DNA of 64,000 nt from Neobacillus sp. DY30 (GCF_030123065.1 NZ_CP126093.1:5028001-5092000), one strand, 5' to 3'. Numbered from the stretch's first letter, positions 51,932-60,796 are shown. A program made the numbers and translations. The notes: generated from the letters alone by a model not told the origin.

Positions 51932-52096
51932 TTAGTGTCTTAACTGTCTATTTTCATAAACATTCAAAAGAAGGTCAAGCCTTTGGCTGCATTGAACAAC
52001 ATTTGGGTTCGAATATCCAAATTGTCGTGCTAAATCAATCATTTCAGTCCTTGTTTTTTCAATATCAGACAACAAATAGTTCATGCTTGTCTCCAT
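51932..52096 (-). CDS. Spo0E-family aspartyl-phosphate phosphatase
   Basis: A 54-residue gene. ATG 52096, with AAGAGG eight bases ahead, reads METSMNYLLSDIEKTR, a linker LARQFGYSNPNVVQC, then SQRLDLLLNVYENRQ. The SQxLDxLLN motif in the second of two antiparallel helices is the Spo0E-family signature; its Asp and neighbours contact the phosphorylated response regulator. Members dephosphorylate Spo0A-P and delay sporulation; not all have that target. It is monocistronic and converges on the galU terminator. An in-frame ATG at 52084 is an alternative start. Confidence 0.88.
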   Translation of the reverse strand: METSMNYLLSDIEKTRTEMIDLARQFGYSNPNVVQCSQRLDLLLNVYENRQLRH

Positions 52097-52236
52097 GGGC
52101 GCAACCTCTTTTCGTGTTTATAACATATTTATATTATTAACCTTAATTTAAGTAATTTTTGACTATAAAACAAGTAGTCCCTATAAAAATAATTGTAACT
52201 TTTGTGAACATTATTCTAGTACAATGTTCCCATCGC

Positions 52237-52641
52237 TCATAAGGTTTGGTCAGAACTTAATATGGATTCAAGCTCTTTGACAAGGACCTTTCCTGTTTCA
52301 ATATATTGTTCAGGAAAACTGGCATCTTTATCAACGGGTTCGGAGAACTGATTTAAGGTGCCAGCGCTGACCTGATCATCTAGACCGATTTGATACTTAT
52401 GAGACAATAGGAACGGTCTTCCTAGCACAACTGTACAGTTGTGGGCGTCTAACTGACCATCAATGGCGGTAAACGGCAGCCTTAAAAACTGATAGCCCAC
52501 TTCATCATTTATTTTGTAATCAAAGGCACCGTGATCGTAATCCCAGTTACCGCCGATTGAATATCCGATTGGTTTTAGCATTTGTTCGAGCTTATACAAA
52601 TCAAACTGCTTACCTTCTATGCTAGATGGTAATTCAATCAT
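52237..52641 (-). CDS. yugN: YugN-like family protein
   Basis: 134-residue soluble protein matching the YugN-like family. It starts MIELPSSIEGKQFDLYKLEQ and has GNWDYDHGAFDYKI and LRLPFTAIDGQLD. Function unknown. It lies downstream of pgi on the same strand, as yugN does near pgi in B. subtilis, separated here by a terminator and a repeat element. AAGGGGG lies ahead of the ATG. Confidence 0.85.
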   Translation of the reverse strand: MIELPSSIEGKQFDLYKLEQMLKPIGYSIGGNWDYDHGAFDYKINDEVGYQFLRLPFTAIDGQLDAHNCTVVLGRPFLLSHKYQIGLDDQVSAGTLNQFSEPVDKDASFPEQYIETGKVLVKELESILSSDQTL

Positions 52642-52694
52642 AATACAGCCCCCTTTTCATGATTATTTATTAGTTTTCCCAAAAAATATAAAAT

Positions 52695-52720
52695 AGAGTA
52701 CTGATTTTTTTCAGTACTCT
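52695..52720. terminator. terminator between pgi and yugN
   Basis: AGAGTACTGA pairs perfectly with TCAGTACTCT around six T residues. Tails are T-rich on both strands. Confidence 0.82.
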
Positions 52721-52736
52721 ACTTTTTTAATTTGGT

Positions 52737-52871
52737 CTGTTAATTTCCGTTCCAGGCACTTCGCTTTCCGCGGGCGGTCCGGGGAGCCTCCTCGGCGCTT
52801 ATGCGCCTGTGGGGTCTCCCCTGCCCCGTCCTCCCGCAGGAGTCTTCGTGCCTTCCACTCCAATTAACAGA
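52737..52871. repeat. 135-base imperfect inverted repeat, GC-rich
   Basis: Exact 10-base terminal inverted repeats TCTGTTAATT and AATTAACAGA enclose a GC-rich core. Paired blocks inside are GGCAC/GTGCC, CCGCGGG/CCCGC, GGGGAG/CTCCCC and a terminal stem GGCGC-ttat-GCGCC. I recall near-identical elements scattered in many Bacillaceae genomes. It has no coding capacity and sits between pgi and its terminator, so it will be in the pgi 3' untranslated region. It may be a MITE-like or REP-like element. Confidence 0.75.
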
Positions 52872-52885
52872 GTGCTAAAAATAAA

Positions 52886-54232
52886 TTACAATCTTTTTTC
52901 TAGTTCAGCTTTCTTTTCTTCGAATCCTGGCTTTCCTAATAATGCGAACATGTTTACTTTGTAAGCTTCAACGCCTGGCTGGTCGAATGGATTTACTCCT
53001 AGAAGGTAACCGCTCATCGCACAAGCTTTTTCAAAGAAATAGACTAGGTAGCCAAATGTGTATTCGTCCATTTCAGGAATAGATACGATTAAGTTTGGTA
53101 CTCCTCCATCTGTATGTGCAAGCATTGTTCCCTGGAATGCTTTATTGTTTACAAAGTCTACGGATTGTCCTGCAAGATAATTTAAACCGTCTAAATCACT
53201 TTCTGCCTCTTCAATCGTCAATTCATAACGTGGTTTTTCTACCTTAATGACGGTTTCGAATAGATCACGGCGACCTTCTTGTACATATTGTCCTAAAGAA
53301 TGTAAATCAGTTGAGAAGTTAGCGGAAGAAGGGTAAATACCTTTTTGGTCTTTTCCTTCACTTTCTCCAAATAATTGCTTCCACCATTCTGAAAAGTACT
53401 GAAGTCCAGGCTCATAATTGATTAGCATTTCAATGGTTTTCCCTTTATTATAAAGCGCGTTTCTTACAGCAGCATATTGGTAGGCCTGATTTTCTTCGAG
53501 CTCAGAAGTGCTGTATTCTTCTTGAGCTTTAGCTGCCCCCTGCATCATTTTATCAATGTCAGCACCACTCACAGCAATTGGCAGTAACCCAACCGCAGTT
53601 AATACAGAGTATCGGCCGCCGATATCATCTGCAATAACAAATGACTCATAACCTTCTTCTGTAGCTAAGGTTTTCAAAGCTCCTCTTGCCTTGTCAGTAG
53701 TAGCATATATTCTCTTACGGGCTTCTTCCACACCGTATTTCTCTTCAAGAAGCTTACGGAAAATTCTAAACGCGATTGCAGGTTCTGTTGTAGTACCTGA
53801 CTTTGAAATAACATTAATAGAAAAGTCTTTCCCATCTAGGAGGTCCATCACATCTCTCATATAAGTAGAGCTGATGTTGTTTCCGACAAAAATAATTTGC
53901 GGCGTTTTACGCTTTTCTTTTGGCAGTGCATTGTAGAAGCTGTGCTGTAACATTTCAATCGCAGCTCGTGCTCCTAAGTAGGAACCGCCAATTCCAATTA
54001 CTAGAAGGACATCTGAATCTGACTTAATTTTTTCTGCAGATTTCTTAATGCGTGAGAACTCTTCTTTATCATAGTTTGTAGGAAGGTCAATCCAGCCTAA
54101 AAAGTCACTTCCAGCACCTGTTGCTTCGTGCAGGGAATGATGTGCTACCTTTACGGCATCGCGTAAATATGTAATTTCATGCTCTGCAAAGAAGGTTAAC
54201 GCTTTTGAGTAATCAAAACGTATGTGTGTCAT
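52886..54232 (-). CDS. pgi: glucose-6-phosphate isomerase
   Basis: Phosphoglucose isomerase of 448 residues, the bacterial short type. GIGGSYLGARAAIEML (phosphate-binding), SKSGTTTEPAIAF (SIS loop), and the active-site region FGESEGKDQKG with the catalytic Glu are all present, as is the C-terminal NPFDQPGVEAYK with its Gln and Lys. It interconverts glucose 6-phosphate and fructose 6-phosphate in glycolysis. GGAGGA lies ahead of the ATG. Neighbours match the yug/pgi region of B. subtilis. Confidence 0.97.
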   Translation of the reverse strand: MTHIRFDYSKALTFFAEHEITYLRDAVKVAHHSLHEATGAGSDFLGWIDLPTNYDKEEFSRIKKSAEKIKSDSDVLLVIGIGGSYLGARAAIEMLQHSFYNALPKEKRKTPQIIFVGNNISSTYMRDVMDLLDGKDFSINVISKSGTTTEPAIAFRIFRKLLEEKYGVEEARKRIYATTDKARGALKTLATEEGYESFVIADDIGGRYSVLTAVGLLPIAVSGADIDKMMQGAAKAQEEYSTSELEENQAYQYAAVRNALYNKGKTIEMLINYEPGLQYFSEWWKQLFGESEGKDQKGIYPSSANFSTDLHSLGQYVQEGRRDLFETVIKVEKPRYELTIEEAESDLDGLNYLAGQSVDFVNNKAFQGTMLAHTDGGVPNLIVSIPEMDEYTFGYLVYFFEKACAMSGYLLGVNPFDQPGVEAYKVNMFALLGKPGFEEKKAELEKRL

Positions 54233-54369
54233 GTATGTAATCCTCCAATAAATTTATTTTCTATTCTCACTTTAACGAATGCTGGACAGATTATCAAGAA
54301 GGGCATCCCCTTGTAAGCGTACCCATTTTCGCCATTTTTTTTACATTCATCAGATTTTGTCGAAAAAAA

Positions 54370-54397
54370 GAAACGAACACAAATAAGTGCCCGTTTC
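54370..54397 (-). terminator. terminator of the alcohol dehydrogenase gene
   Basis: GAAACG-GCAC region pairs with GTG-CGTTTC (two mismatches), followed by TTTTTTT on the - strand. Confidence 0.75.
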
Positions 54398-54403
54398 TAT
54401 TAA

Positions 54404-55567
54404 TTAAAGTGACTCGCGGTAGATGGTTAATACGTCTTCTCTGTTTAGTTTTGTAAAGTTTCCGAATTCACCATAGACCATTGCTCTGTCTGCCATTAAT
54501 TCTAGTTTGCTGTCATCGATGTTATAGTCTGCTAAACGGGAAGGTGCACCAATGCTATTCCAATATTCTCGCAGTTTTTGGATACCTTCCAGTCCAGTCT
54601 CCTCCGCAGTTTTACCTTCTGGGTCGACCCCAAAGACTCTTACAGCGAGCTGTTGAAAACGTTCTGGTTTAACCTTTAGATTATGTTTCATCCAGTGTGG
54701 GAATAAAATTGCAAGCCCTCCGCCGTGAGGAATGTCATAGACCGCTGAAACGGCATGTTCAAGATTATGGGTAGCCCAATCACCACGGTAGCCCATATTT
54801 AAAATACCATTTAACGCCATAGTTCCGCTGTAAAGGATTGTAGCACGATGTTCATAGCTTTCTAAATCCTCTAGAAGTTTAGGTGCAGTTTCCATAACGG
54901 TAATAAGTAAAGATTCACACATACGATCTTGGAATAATGTATTTTCTTCCAAATGGAAGTAGTGCTCTAAAACATGTGACATCATATCCACAATTCCATA
55001 AATGGTTTGATCCCGTGGAACAGAAAAAGTATGTACAGGATCCAAAATCGAGAATTTTGGAAAAGTAAAAGGACTTCCCCATCCATATTTTTCATTTGTC
55101 TCCCAATTGGTAATGACAGACCCTGAATTCATTTCTGAACCAGTGGCCGCTAATGTAAGAACTGTTCCAAACGGAAGTGCCTCAGTAACTGCGGCTTTTC
55201 TAGTAACCAAGTCCCACGCATCGCCGTCATATTTTGCGCCAGCTGCAATTAACTTCGTACAGTCAATGACACTGCCGCCGCCAACAGCTAAAAGTACATC
55301 TATTCCCTCGTATTTACAAATATCTATTCCCTTACGAGCTGTTGTAATCCGGGGATTCGGTTCAACTCCAGGTAATTCAAACACTTGTGCGCCGATTTCA
55401 TTTAATAAGTTGATGACCTTATCATAAAGACCGCTCCGCTTTATGCTGCCACCGCCATAAACCACAAGTACTTTCTTTCCATAATGAGGAATTTCAGATT
55501 TTAACTGTTCAAGTTGTCCTGTACCAAAAATTAATTTGGTTGGATTCCAAAACGTAAAATTTTGCAT
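54404..55567 (-). CDS. iron-containing alcohol dehydrogenase (YugJ/YugK, butanol dehydrogenase type)
   Basis: 387-residue group III alcohol dehydrogenase. The NAD-binding loop GGGSVIDCTK is near residue 97. Iron ligands lie in YGIVDMMSHVLEHYF and in THNLEHAVSAVYDIPHGGG. It starts MQNFTFWNPTKLIFG, as butanol-dehydrogenase-type proteins do; the ATG at 55567 has AAAGGA ten bases ahead. It should reduce aldehydes to alcohols with NAD(P)H. It lies upstream of pgi, like yugJ/yugK in B. subtilis, where two such genes exist; only one is present here. Confidence 0.92.
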   Translation of the reverse strand: MQNFTFWNPTKLIFGTGQLEQLKSEIPHYGKKVLVVYGGGSIKRSGLYDKVINLLNEIGAQVFELPGVEPNPRITTARKGIDICKYEGIDVLLAVGGGSVIDCTKLIAAGAKYDGDAWDLVTRKAAVTEALPFGTVLTLAATGSEMNSGSVITNWETNEKYGWGSPFTFPKFSILDPVHTFSVPRDQTIYGIVDMMSHVLEHYFHLEENTLFQDRMCESLLITVMETAPKLLEDLESYEHRATILYSGTMALNGILNMGYRGDWATHNLEHAVSAVYDIPHGGGLAILFPHWMKHNLKVKPERFQQLAVRVFGVDPEGKTAEETGLEGIQKLREYWNSIGAPSRLADYNIDDSKLELMADRAMVYGEFGNFTKLNREDVLTIYRESL

Positions 55568-55696
55568 GAGATGCACATCCTTTCCACATCCCATTATTAT
55601 TGAAAAAAAAATATTTTGCAAAGGTTAAACAGATGAATATTTTAACTTAATATCAGCAAGCTATTATTGAAAGTATATTGATAGGAGGAATGTACC

Positions 55697-55927
55697 TTGA
55701 GTACTATTCAAAGAATTGCTCTAATCCTTACAATTATTGGTGCAATTAATTGGGGATTAATTGGTTTTTTTGGATTTAATTTGGTTGAGGCCATATTTGG
55801 CGATAATTCAGCACTATCCAGAATTATCTATGGCTTAGTAGGAATCGCCGGTCTTATTAACCTAGGCCTTCTATTCAAGCCAAATGAGCAGCATGTTAGA
55901 GAGCCGCAAACAGATACTACTAGATAA
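55697..55927 (+). CDS. yuzA: YuzA-like DUF378 membrane protein
   Basis: 76-residue protein with two membrane spans (IALILTIIGAINWGLIGFFG and IYGLVGIAGLINLGLLF), the DUF378 pattern. It starts with TTG 55697 behind AGGAGG. Function unknown. The gene lies between yugJ and yugI in B. subtilis; here the glutamate dehydrogenase and rocD genes are placed after it. Confidence 0.9.
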   Translation: MSTIQRIALILTIIGAINWGLIGFFGFNLVEAIFGDNSALSRIIYGLVGIAGLINLGLLFKPNEQHVREPQTDTTR

Positions 55928-55928
55928 G

Positions 55929-55966
55929 AAAAAAATCCTTGCATTTCTTTTGCAAGGATTTTTTAT
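55929..55966. terminator. bidirectional terminator
   Basis: AAAAAAATCCTTGCA pairs with TGCAAGGATTTTTTAT between converging yuzA and the glutamate dehydrogenase gene. Confidence 0.9.
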
Positions 55967-57249
55967 ATCCATCCCCTAAACTCAGCACCTTCTACTATTT
56001 TTCTCAAACCGACGATATAGGCCGCTGTCCGCAAATTCACTTGGCTGATTTGTGAGATTTCATATATTTTATGAAATGCAGTAATCATTTTTTCACGTAA
56101 TTTGATTGTTACTTCTTCGTCATCCCAGTAATAACCCTGCTTGTTTTGAACCCATTCAAAATATGAGACGGTAACTCCGCCCGCTCCCGCAAGAACATCG
56201 GGAACCAGAAGAATACCCCGCTCTGAAAGAATTCTTGTCGCCTCAATGGTTGTCGGACCATTGGCGGCCTCGACAATAATTTTAGCTCTAATATTTTCAG
56301 CATTCTTAGCTGTAATTTGATTGGAAACCGCTGCAGGTACGAGAATATCACATTCCTGTTCAAGCAATTCTTCGTTGGTAATCGTACCATCAAATAGGGA
56401 AGTAACGGTACCGAAACTGTCACGGCGGCTTAGTAAATAGTCAATATTTAACCCATCCGGATCATAAAGAGCGCCATAAACATCAGAAATACCAACAATA
56501 ACAGCTCCAGCTGAATGCATGAATTTTGCAATATAACTGCCTGCATTTCCGAAACCTTGGATAATGATACGTGCCCCTTTAATTGGAAGCCTACGTATTT
56601 TAGCAGCTTCTTCGATACAAATGGCCGCACCTAGAGCACCTGCTTCTTCCCTAACTTCAGAACCTCCAAGAACAATCGGCTTTCCCGTTATAAAACCAGG
56701 AGAATCGAACTTCCTCAGACAACTGTATTCATCCATCATCCATGCCATGATTTGCGAATTAGTATACATATCGGGTGCCGGAATATCTTTCGTTGGACCA
56801 ACAATTTGACTGATGGATCGAACATATCCTCGGCTTAGCCGCTCTAGTTCACCAAATGAAAGGGTACGCGGATTACAAAGAACCCCGCCCTTTCCACCGC
56901 CAAACGGTAAATCAACAATGCCACATTTCATGCTCATCCACATCGACAATGCCTTTATATCATCGCCATTAATTTTAGGATGAAAGCGAACGCCGCCAAT
57001 AGTTGGTCCAACTGAATCATTATGCTGTGCCCTATAACCGCTAAAAATTTTAACTGAGCCATCATCCATACGTACTGGAATCCGTACTTGAAGCATCCGT
57101 ACAGGCTCTCTTAACAACTCAAAAGCAGATTCAGGAAGCCCCATTCTTTGTAATGCATCATGAATAACAATCTGTGTCGATGTAAGTAGATTTAATGTCT
57201 CTTTATCGTTCTCACCTACACTATTTGTTATTACATCATTCTTCCCCAT
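55963..57249 (-). CDS. NAD-specific glutamate dehydrogenase (RocG/GudB type)
   Basis: 428-residue catabolic glutamate dehydrogenase converting glutamate to 2-oxoglutarate and ammonia. The active-site block DLPFGGGKGG contains the catalytic Lys, PAPDMYTNSQIM supplies the catalytic Asp region, and GFGNAGSYIAKF is the NAD loop. The short insertion known to inactivate laboratory-strain GudB is not seen, so it should be active. It follows rocD with a 23-base gap, linking ornithine to glutamate to 2-oxoglutarate. rocG and gudB cannot be separated by eye. Confidence 0.93.
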   Translation of the reverse strand: MGKNDVITNSVGENDKETLNLLTSTQIVIHDALQRMGLPESAFELLREPVRMLQVRIPVRMDDGSVKIFSGYRAQHNDSVGPTIGGVRFHPKINGDDIKALSMWMSMKCGIVDLPFGGGKGGVLCNPRTLSFGELERLSRGYVRSISQIVGPTKDIPAPDMYTNSQIMAWMMDEYSCLRKFDSPGFITGKPIVLGGSEVREEAGALGAAICIEEAAKIRRLPIKGARIIIQGFGNAGSYIAKFMHSAGAVIVGISDVYGALYDPDGLNIDYLLSRRDSFGTVTSLFDGTITNEELLEQECDILVPAAVSNQITAKNAENIRAKIIVEAANGPTTIEATRILSERGILLVPDVLAGAGGVTVSYFEWVQNKQGYYWDDEEVTIKLREKMITAFHKIYEISQISQVNLRTAAYIVGLRKIVEGAEFRGWI

Positions 57250-57272
57250 TTTGACACCTCAAGTTTTTTCTA

Positions 57273-58472
57273 TTAACTAAGTACTTTATTAATGCGTTCA
57301 ATTGCCCAATCTAATTCATCTTTACGAATAATTAGAGGAGGGGCGAAACGAATCACTGTATCATGTGTTTCCTTACATAAAATCCCTTGTTCCTTTAATA
57401 CTTCACAGTACTTCCGTGCAGGCTCATTTAATTCTACCCCGATAAACAATCCGCGCCCTCTTACTTCCTTAATTCGAGGATTTTGTATCTCTTTTAATTT
57501 GCTGATAAAATATTGCCCTAACTCCAATGATTTATCCGAGAGCTTCTCCTCAATCAGTACATCTAAGGCAGCAATTGATACAGCACAGGCTAGTGGATTT
57601 CCACCAAAGGTAGAACCGTGCGAACCTGGATTAAATACACCTAAGATATCTTGGTTTGAGACGACGCAGGAAATAGGAAAAACACCACCGCCAAGCGCTT
57701 TACCTAGAATATACATATCTGGTTCGATGCCTTCCCACTCGCAGGCAAACATTTTTCCAGTCCTAGCCAAACCAGCCTGAATTTCATCGGCAATAAAAAG
57801 AACATTGTTTTGTTTACATAAAGCAAAGGCTTCTTTCATAAAACCTTCAGGAGGAATAACAATACCTGCCTCACCTTGAATAGGCTCAATCAAAAAGGCT
57901 GCTGTATTAATTGTAATCGCTGATTTTAGAGCTTCTAAATCTCCATATGGTATCAATTTTATACCTGGAAGCATCGGTCCAAATCCACGTTTATATTCTT
58001 CCTCTGACGACAGGGAAACAGCTGTCAGCGTTCTGCCATGGAAATTCCCGGTACAAGCAATAATCTCTGCTTGGTTTTCAGCAACTCCCTTTACATCATA
58101 CGCCCAGCGGCGTGCTGCCTTAACCGCTGTTTCTACTGCTTCAGCACCGGTATTCATAGGAAGTGCCATCTCTTTTTTTGTCAATTTACAAATTTTTTCA
58201 TACCAAGGACCCAATTGATCATTATGAAAAGCACGGGAAGTTAACGTTACTTTATCTGCTTGATCTTTTAATGCTTGAATAATTTTTGGGTGCCGATGAC
58301 CCTGGTTAACTGCTGAATAAGCACTTAACATATCCATATATTTATTGCCTTCAGGATCTTCAACCCATACACCTTCCGCGCGTGAAACTACAATTGGAAG
58401 TGGGTGATAGTTATTTGCCCCGTATTTCTCAGTTTGTTCAATCAAACCTTTAGTTTTTTCTTCTGCTGTCAT
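57273..58472 (-). CDS. rocD: ornithine aminotransferase
   Basis: 399-residue class III aminotransferase. The PLP lysine is in ILGKALGGG, the Asp holding the cofactor in FIADEIQAGLARTG, and NTGAEAVETAVK is the phosphate region. The start MTAEEKTKGLIEQTEKYGAN and close match to the Bacillus RocD pattern support ornithine:2-oxoacid aminotransferase, making glutamate semialdehyde in arginine/ornithine breakdown. The downstream glutamate dehydrogenase completes the route. GGAGGA precedes the ATG. I see no sigma-54 -24/-12 element, unlike B. subtilis rocDEF. Confidence 0.94.
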   Translation of the reverse strand: MTAEEKTKGLIEQTEKYGANNYHPLPIVVSRAEGVWVEDPEGNKYMDMLSAYSAVNQGHRHPKIIQALKDQADKVTLTSRAFHNDQLGPWYEKICKLTKKEMALPMNTGAEAVETAVKAARRWAYDVKGVAENQAEIIACTGNFHGRTLTAVSLSSEEEYKRGFGPMLPGIKLIPYGDLEALKSAITINTAAFLIEPIQGEAGIVIPPEGFMKEAFALCKQNNVLFIADEIQAGLARTGKMFACEWEGIEPDMYILGKALGGGVFPISCVVSNQDILGVFNPGSHGSTFGGNPLACAVSIAALDVLIEEKLSDKSLELGQYFISKLKEIQNPRIKEVRGRGLFIGVELNEPARKYCEVLKEQGILCKETHDTVIRFAPPLIIRKDELDWAIERINKVLS

Positions 58473-58576
58473 AATACTTTATCCTCCGTTCAAAAGGGAA
58501 TTATGTACATATCTATTGTAGCCGAGCCTGCCAAAAGAATGAACCATTACCCAAAAAACTTTTTTGATTGATAAAT

Positions 58577-58622
58577 AAAAAAACCTAGTTTCTGCCATAA
58601 TTAGCATGGAACTAGGTTTTTT
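58577..58622 (-). terminator. terminator of yugI
   Basis: AAAAAACCTAGTT pairs with AACTAGGTTTTTT, just after the yugI stop and upstream of rocD. Confidence 0.88.
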
Positions 58623-58629
58623 ATTAATA

Positions 58630-59034
58630 TTATTTCTTGATTAAATCTTCACGCTGTGATTGGTCAATCCATTCTTGAAGCTTGTCTTTTAATGTGTTAA
58701 AACCTTGTTGACCCTCAACTTCTGGTACGATTGCAGCAGCTTGGCGCTTACGAGGCTTTTTTGGTTTAGCAGCTGCCTGTTGCACAGGAGCTTCTTCCGT
58801 TGCACGAATAGATAAACCAATTTTCCCTGCATTCTCATCGATTGATAATACTTTTACCTTTACTTCATCTCCGACTTTCAAATGGTCGTTAATATCTTTA
58901 ACATAACCATGTGTAATTTCAGAAATATGCACAAGACCTTGTGTATTTTCATCTAATGCTATGAACGCTCCATAAGGTTGAATTCCTGTAACTTTACCAC
59001 TTACTACACTTCCAGTTTCGATCTTTTCTGACAT
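58630..59034 (-). CDS. yugI: S1-domain RNA-binding protein, YugI type (general stress protein 13)
   Basis: 134-residue protein. The S1 fold spans about 5-77 (GSVVSGKVTGIQPYGAFIAL and GLVHISEITHGYV are classic S1 blocks). A basic Pro/Lys linker PKKPRKRQ and a C-terminal helix follow. It probably binds RNA or ribosomes. It is monocistronic and keeps the position of yugI relative to yuzA and yugF in B. subtilis apart from the rocD/GDH insertion. Confidence 0.92.
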   Translation of the reverse strand: MSEKIETGSVVSGKVTGIQPYGAFIALDENTQGLVHISEITHGYVKDINDHLKVGDEVKVKVLSIDENAGKIGLSIRATEEAPVQQAAAKPKKPRKRQAAAIVPEVEGQQGFNTLKDKLQEWIDQSQREDLIKK

Positions 59035-59239
59035 GAAAACACTCCTAAGAAATAATTATTTTTTATCTTCTATATACGCAATAAGAAATTATAGCACATT
59101 GTATACATATAATCAAAAAAGGTTTTCCTTAAAATATAATGGAAACGGTAACATAATGTTTGAAAACGAATTTTTCAATAAAAAGATTTTTATGATAGAA
59201 TAAAAAAGAGATAATGTCTAAATTGGAGAGGTGAGCAGT

Positions 59240-59455
59240 TTGAACACAATTGGCAATACCATTAAAAATTATCGTGAGCATTTGAAAATGACAAAAGAGG
59301 AGTTAGCTCAAAAAATAAGAGTAGGAACCCAAACGATTGAGAAGTATGAATCTGGCGAACAAATCCCTAGTACCCAAACTCTTCTTAAATTGTCGACTGT
59401 TCTTGATATTCCCGCTTCTGAACTTTTATTAGACCAATTAGACCAACATATTTAA
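59240..59455 (+). CDS. small XRE-family HTH regulator
   Basis: 71-residue stand-alone Cro/C1 HTH protein: MTKEELAQKIRVGTQTIEKY is the HTH and YESGEQIPSTQTLLKLSTVL the following helices. TTG at 59240 fits AGAGGTG with six-base spacing better than the GTG at 59231. It stands alone with its own terminator. It may regulate neighbours or itself; target unknown. Confidence 0.85.
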   Translation: MNTIGNTIKNYREHLKMTKEELAQKIRVGTQTIEKYESGEQIPSTQTLLKLSTVLDIPASELLLDQLDQHI

Positions 59456-59538
59456 ATTTTAAAAAACAATGTATAGAGTATGAAAAAAAAGGAAATCAAT
59501 ATTATATAAGCTTTCTAGTATTCCCCCCTTTTTGAAGT

Positions 59539-59573
59539 GGACAGCCACATATGGTTAGTCCTCTTTTTTTTTT
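59539..59573 (+). terminator. terminator after the XRE gene
   Basis: GGAC-a-GCCA...TGGT-ta-GTCC imperfect stem followed by ten T residues (with one C). The stem is weak. Confidence 0.55.
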
Positions 59574-59632
59574 AAAAATACTGGAAGGATTTATGATTAT
59601 CACTAACATATCAGCAGAAGGTGGGTTGAGTA

Positions 59633-60457
59633 GTGGAAGAGAAGGTTTTTTACCGTAATCAGCTAGTCAATGATATAAATATTTATTACGAATTCTATCC
59701 GAATCCTAATTCTCACAAGACACTTGTGCTGCTCCATGGATTTCTTTCTTCCACGTTTAGCTATCGAAGGTTAATTCCTTATCTAAACCAAAAATACCAA
59801 GTGGTTTCGATTGATCTCCCTCCCTTTGGAAAAAGTGGGAAAAGCAACAAATTTGTTTATTCCTATCATAATCTTGCCCAAACCGTGATTCAGCTGATTG
59901 CTGTACTCAATTTGAAAGAAGTTACTCTTATTGGTCACTCCATGGGCGGACAAATTGTCCTCAATATCCTGCATCAAAAGCCCGATATAGCCGAAAATGC
60001 GATTCTGCTTTGCAGTTCATCTTATTCAAAACGGTCTAGACTGCCTTTAATCATTGGCAGTTACATTCCCTATTTTCACTTGTATGTAAAGTTTTGGCTC
60101 GCTCGTTCAGGTGTGATGAAAAATCTTCAGAATGTAGTGCATGATCATACCATGCTAAATGACGAAATGCTTTTTGGCTATCTACAACCCTTTTTAGAGG
60201 ATGAAATCTTTTTAGCCTTAACTAGAATGATTCGGGACCATGAAGGTGATTTATCAACTGCGGTACTTAGCAAAATATCAAATCCATGTTTATTAATTTG
60301 GGGCGAGTATGACAGAGTAGTCCCTTTATCAGTAGGGAAACGGTTAAAAACCGATTTAAGTACGTCTGAGCTGATTATATTAAAGGAAACTGGCCATTTA
60401 GTTCCCGAGGAACGTCCGGAAGATGTCTTCAAGCATATCGACCAATTTTTGGCATAA
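59633..60457 (+). CDS. yugF: alpha/beta hydrolase (YugF-like)
   Basis: 274-residue alpha/beta hydrolase. The oxyanion region is LLHGFLSSTFSYR, the nucleophile Ser in LIGHSMGGQ, the Asp in WGEYDRVVP and the His in ETGHLVPEE, a full triad. It starts with GTG 59633 behind AAGGTGG. Its position between yugI and yugE, and its length, match B. subtilis yugF. Esterase or C-C hydrolase activity is expected; substrate unknown. Confidence 0.88.
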   Translation: MEEKVFYRNQLVNDINIYYEFYPNPNSHKTLVLLHGFLSSTFSYRRLIPYLNQKYQVVSIDLPPFGKSGKSNKFVYSYHNLAQTVIQLIAVLNLKEVTLIGHSMGGQIVLNILHQKPDIAENAILLCSSSYSKRSRLPLIIGSYIPYFHLYVKFWLARSGVMKNLQNVVHDHTMLNDEMLFGYLQPFLEDEIFLALTRMIRDHEGDLSTAVLSKISNPCLLIWGEYDRVVPLSVGKRLKTDLSTSELIILKETGHLVPEERPEDVFKHIDQFLA

Positions 60458-60460
60458 AAA

Positions 60461-60487
60461 AAAACGACAGCATGCTGCTGTCGTTTT
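60461..60487. terminator. bidirectional terminator
   Basis: AAAACGACAGCA pairs with TGCTGTCGTTTT between converging yugF and yugE. Confidence 0.9.
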
Positions 60488-60749
60488 ATATTGAACAGGA
60501 AGAGTTTTCCTTTATCGCGAATAGTTGCTTTGCTATTTTTAAGCATTCGTCGATAGGAATCGATTGCTCGAAAGAGAATTCGTATATGCTTTGTATTCTT
60601 TTTGCAAGTTTGTCCGGTTGATCTAATTCATGTATGGCCTGTATCGTATCAGCGATTTCGGTATCGTAATGGCCATTTTTTAATTTGAATGGATCCCATT
60701 CATTTAATAAGTCTACAAATTGCAGATTGGTTTTCATTTCACTTTCCAT
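60486..60749 (-). CDS. yugE: YugE-like DUF1871 protein
   Basis: 87-residue soluble helical protein. It begins MESEMKTNLQFVDLLNEWDP and shows LKNGHYDTEIADTIQAIHE, the DUF1871/YugE pattern. GGAGAG precedes the ATG. No function known. It converges with yugF as in B. subtilis. Confidence 0.85.
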   Translation of the reverse strand: MESEMKTNLQFVDLLNEWDPFKLKNGHYDTEIADTIQAIHELDQPDKLAKRIQSIYEFSFEQSIPIDECLKIAKQLFAIKENSSCSI

Positions 60750-60796
60750 TTTATACTCTCCTACACTATTTAGCAGTATTATTTGTCTGTTGATTT

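Noticed and set aside
55963..57249. inactivating short tandem duplication as in laboratory GudB
   Set aside because: The region around the active site reads without duplicated codons.
57292..57780. 162-codon rightward frame inside rocD
   Set aside because: Antisense to the highly conserved aminotransferase, with no ribosome site.
58473..58576. sigma-54 promoter for rocD
   Set aside because: A TTGGCAG was seen on the - strand, but the GG-to-GC spacing is eight, not ten, and the -12 element is absent.
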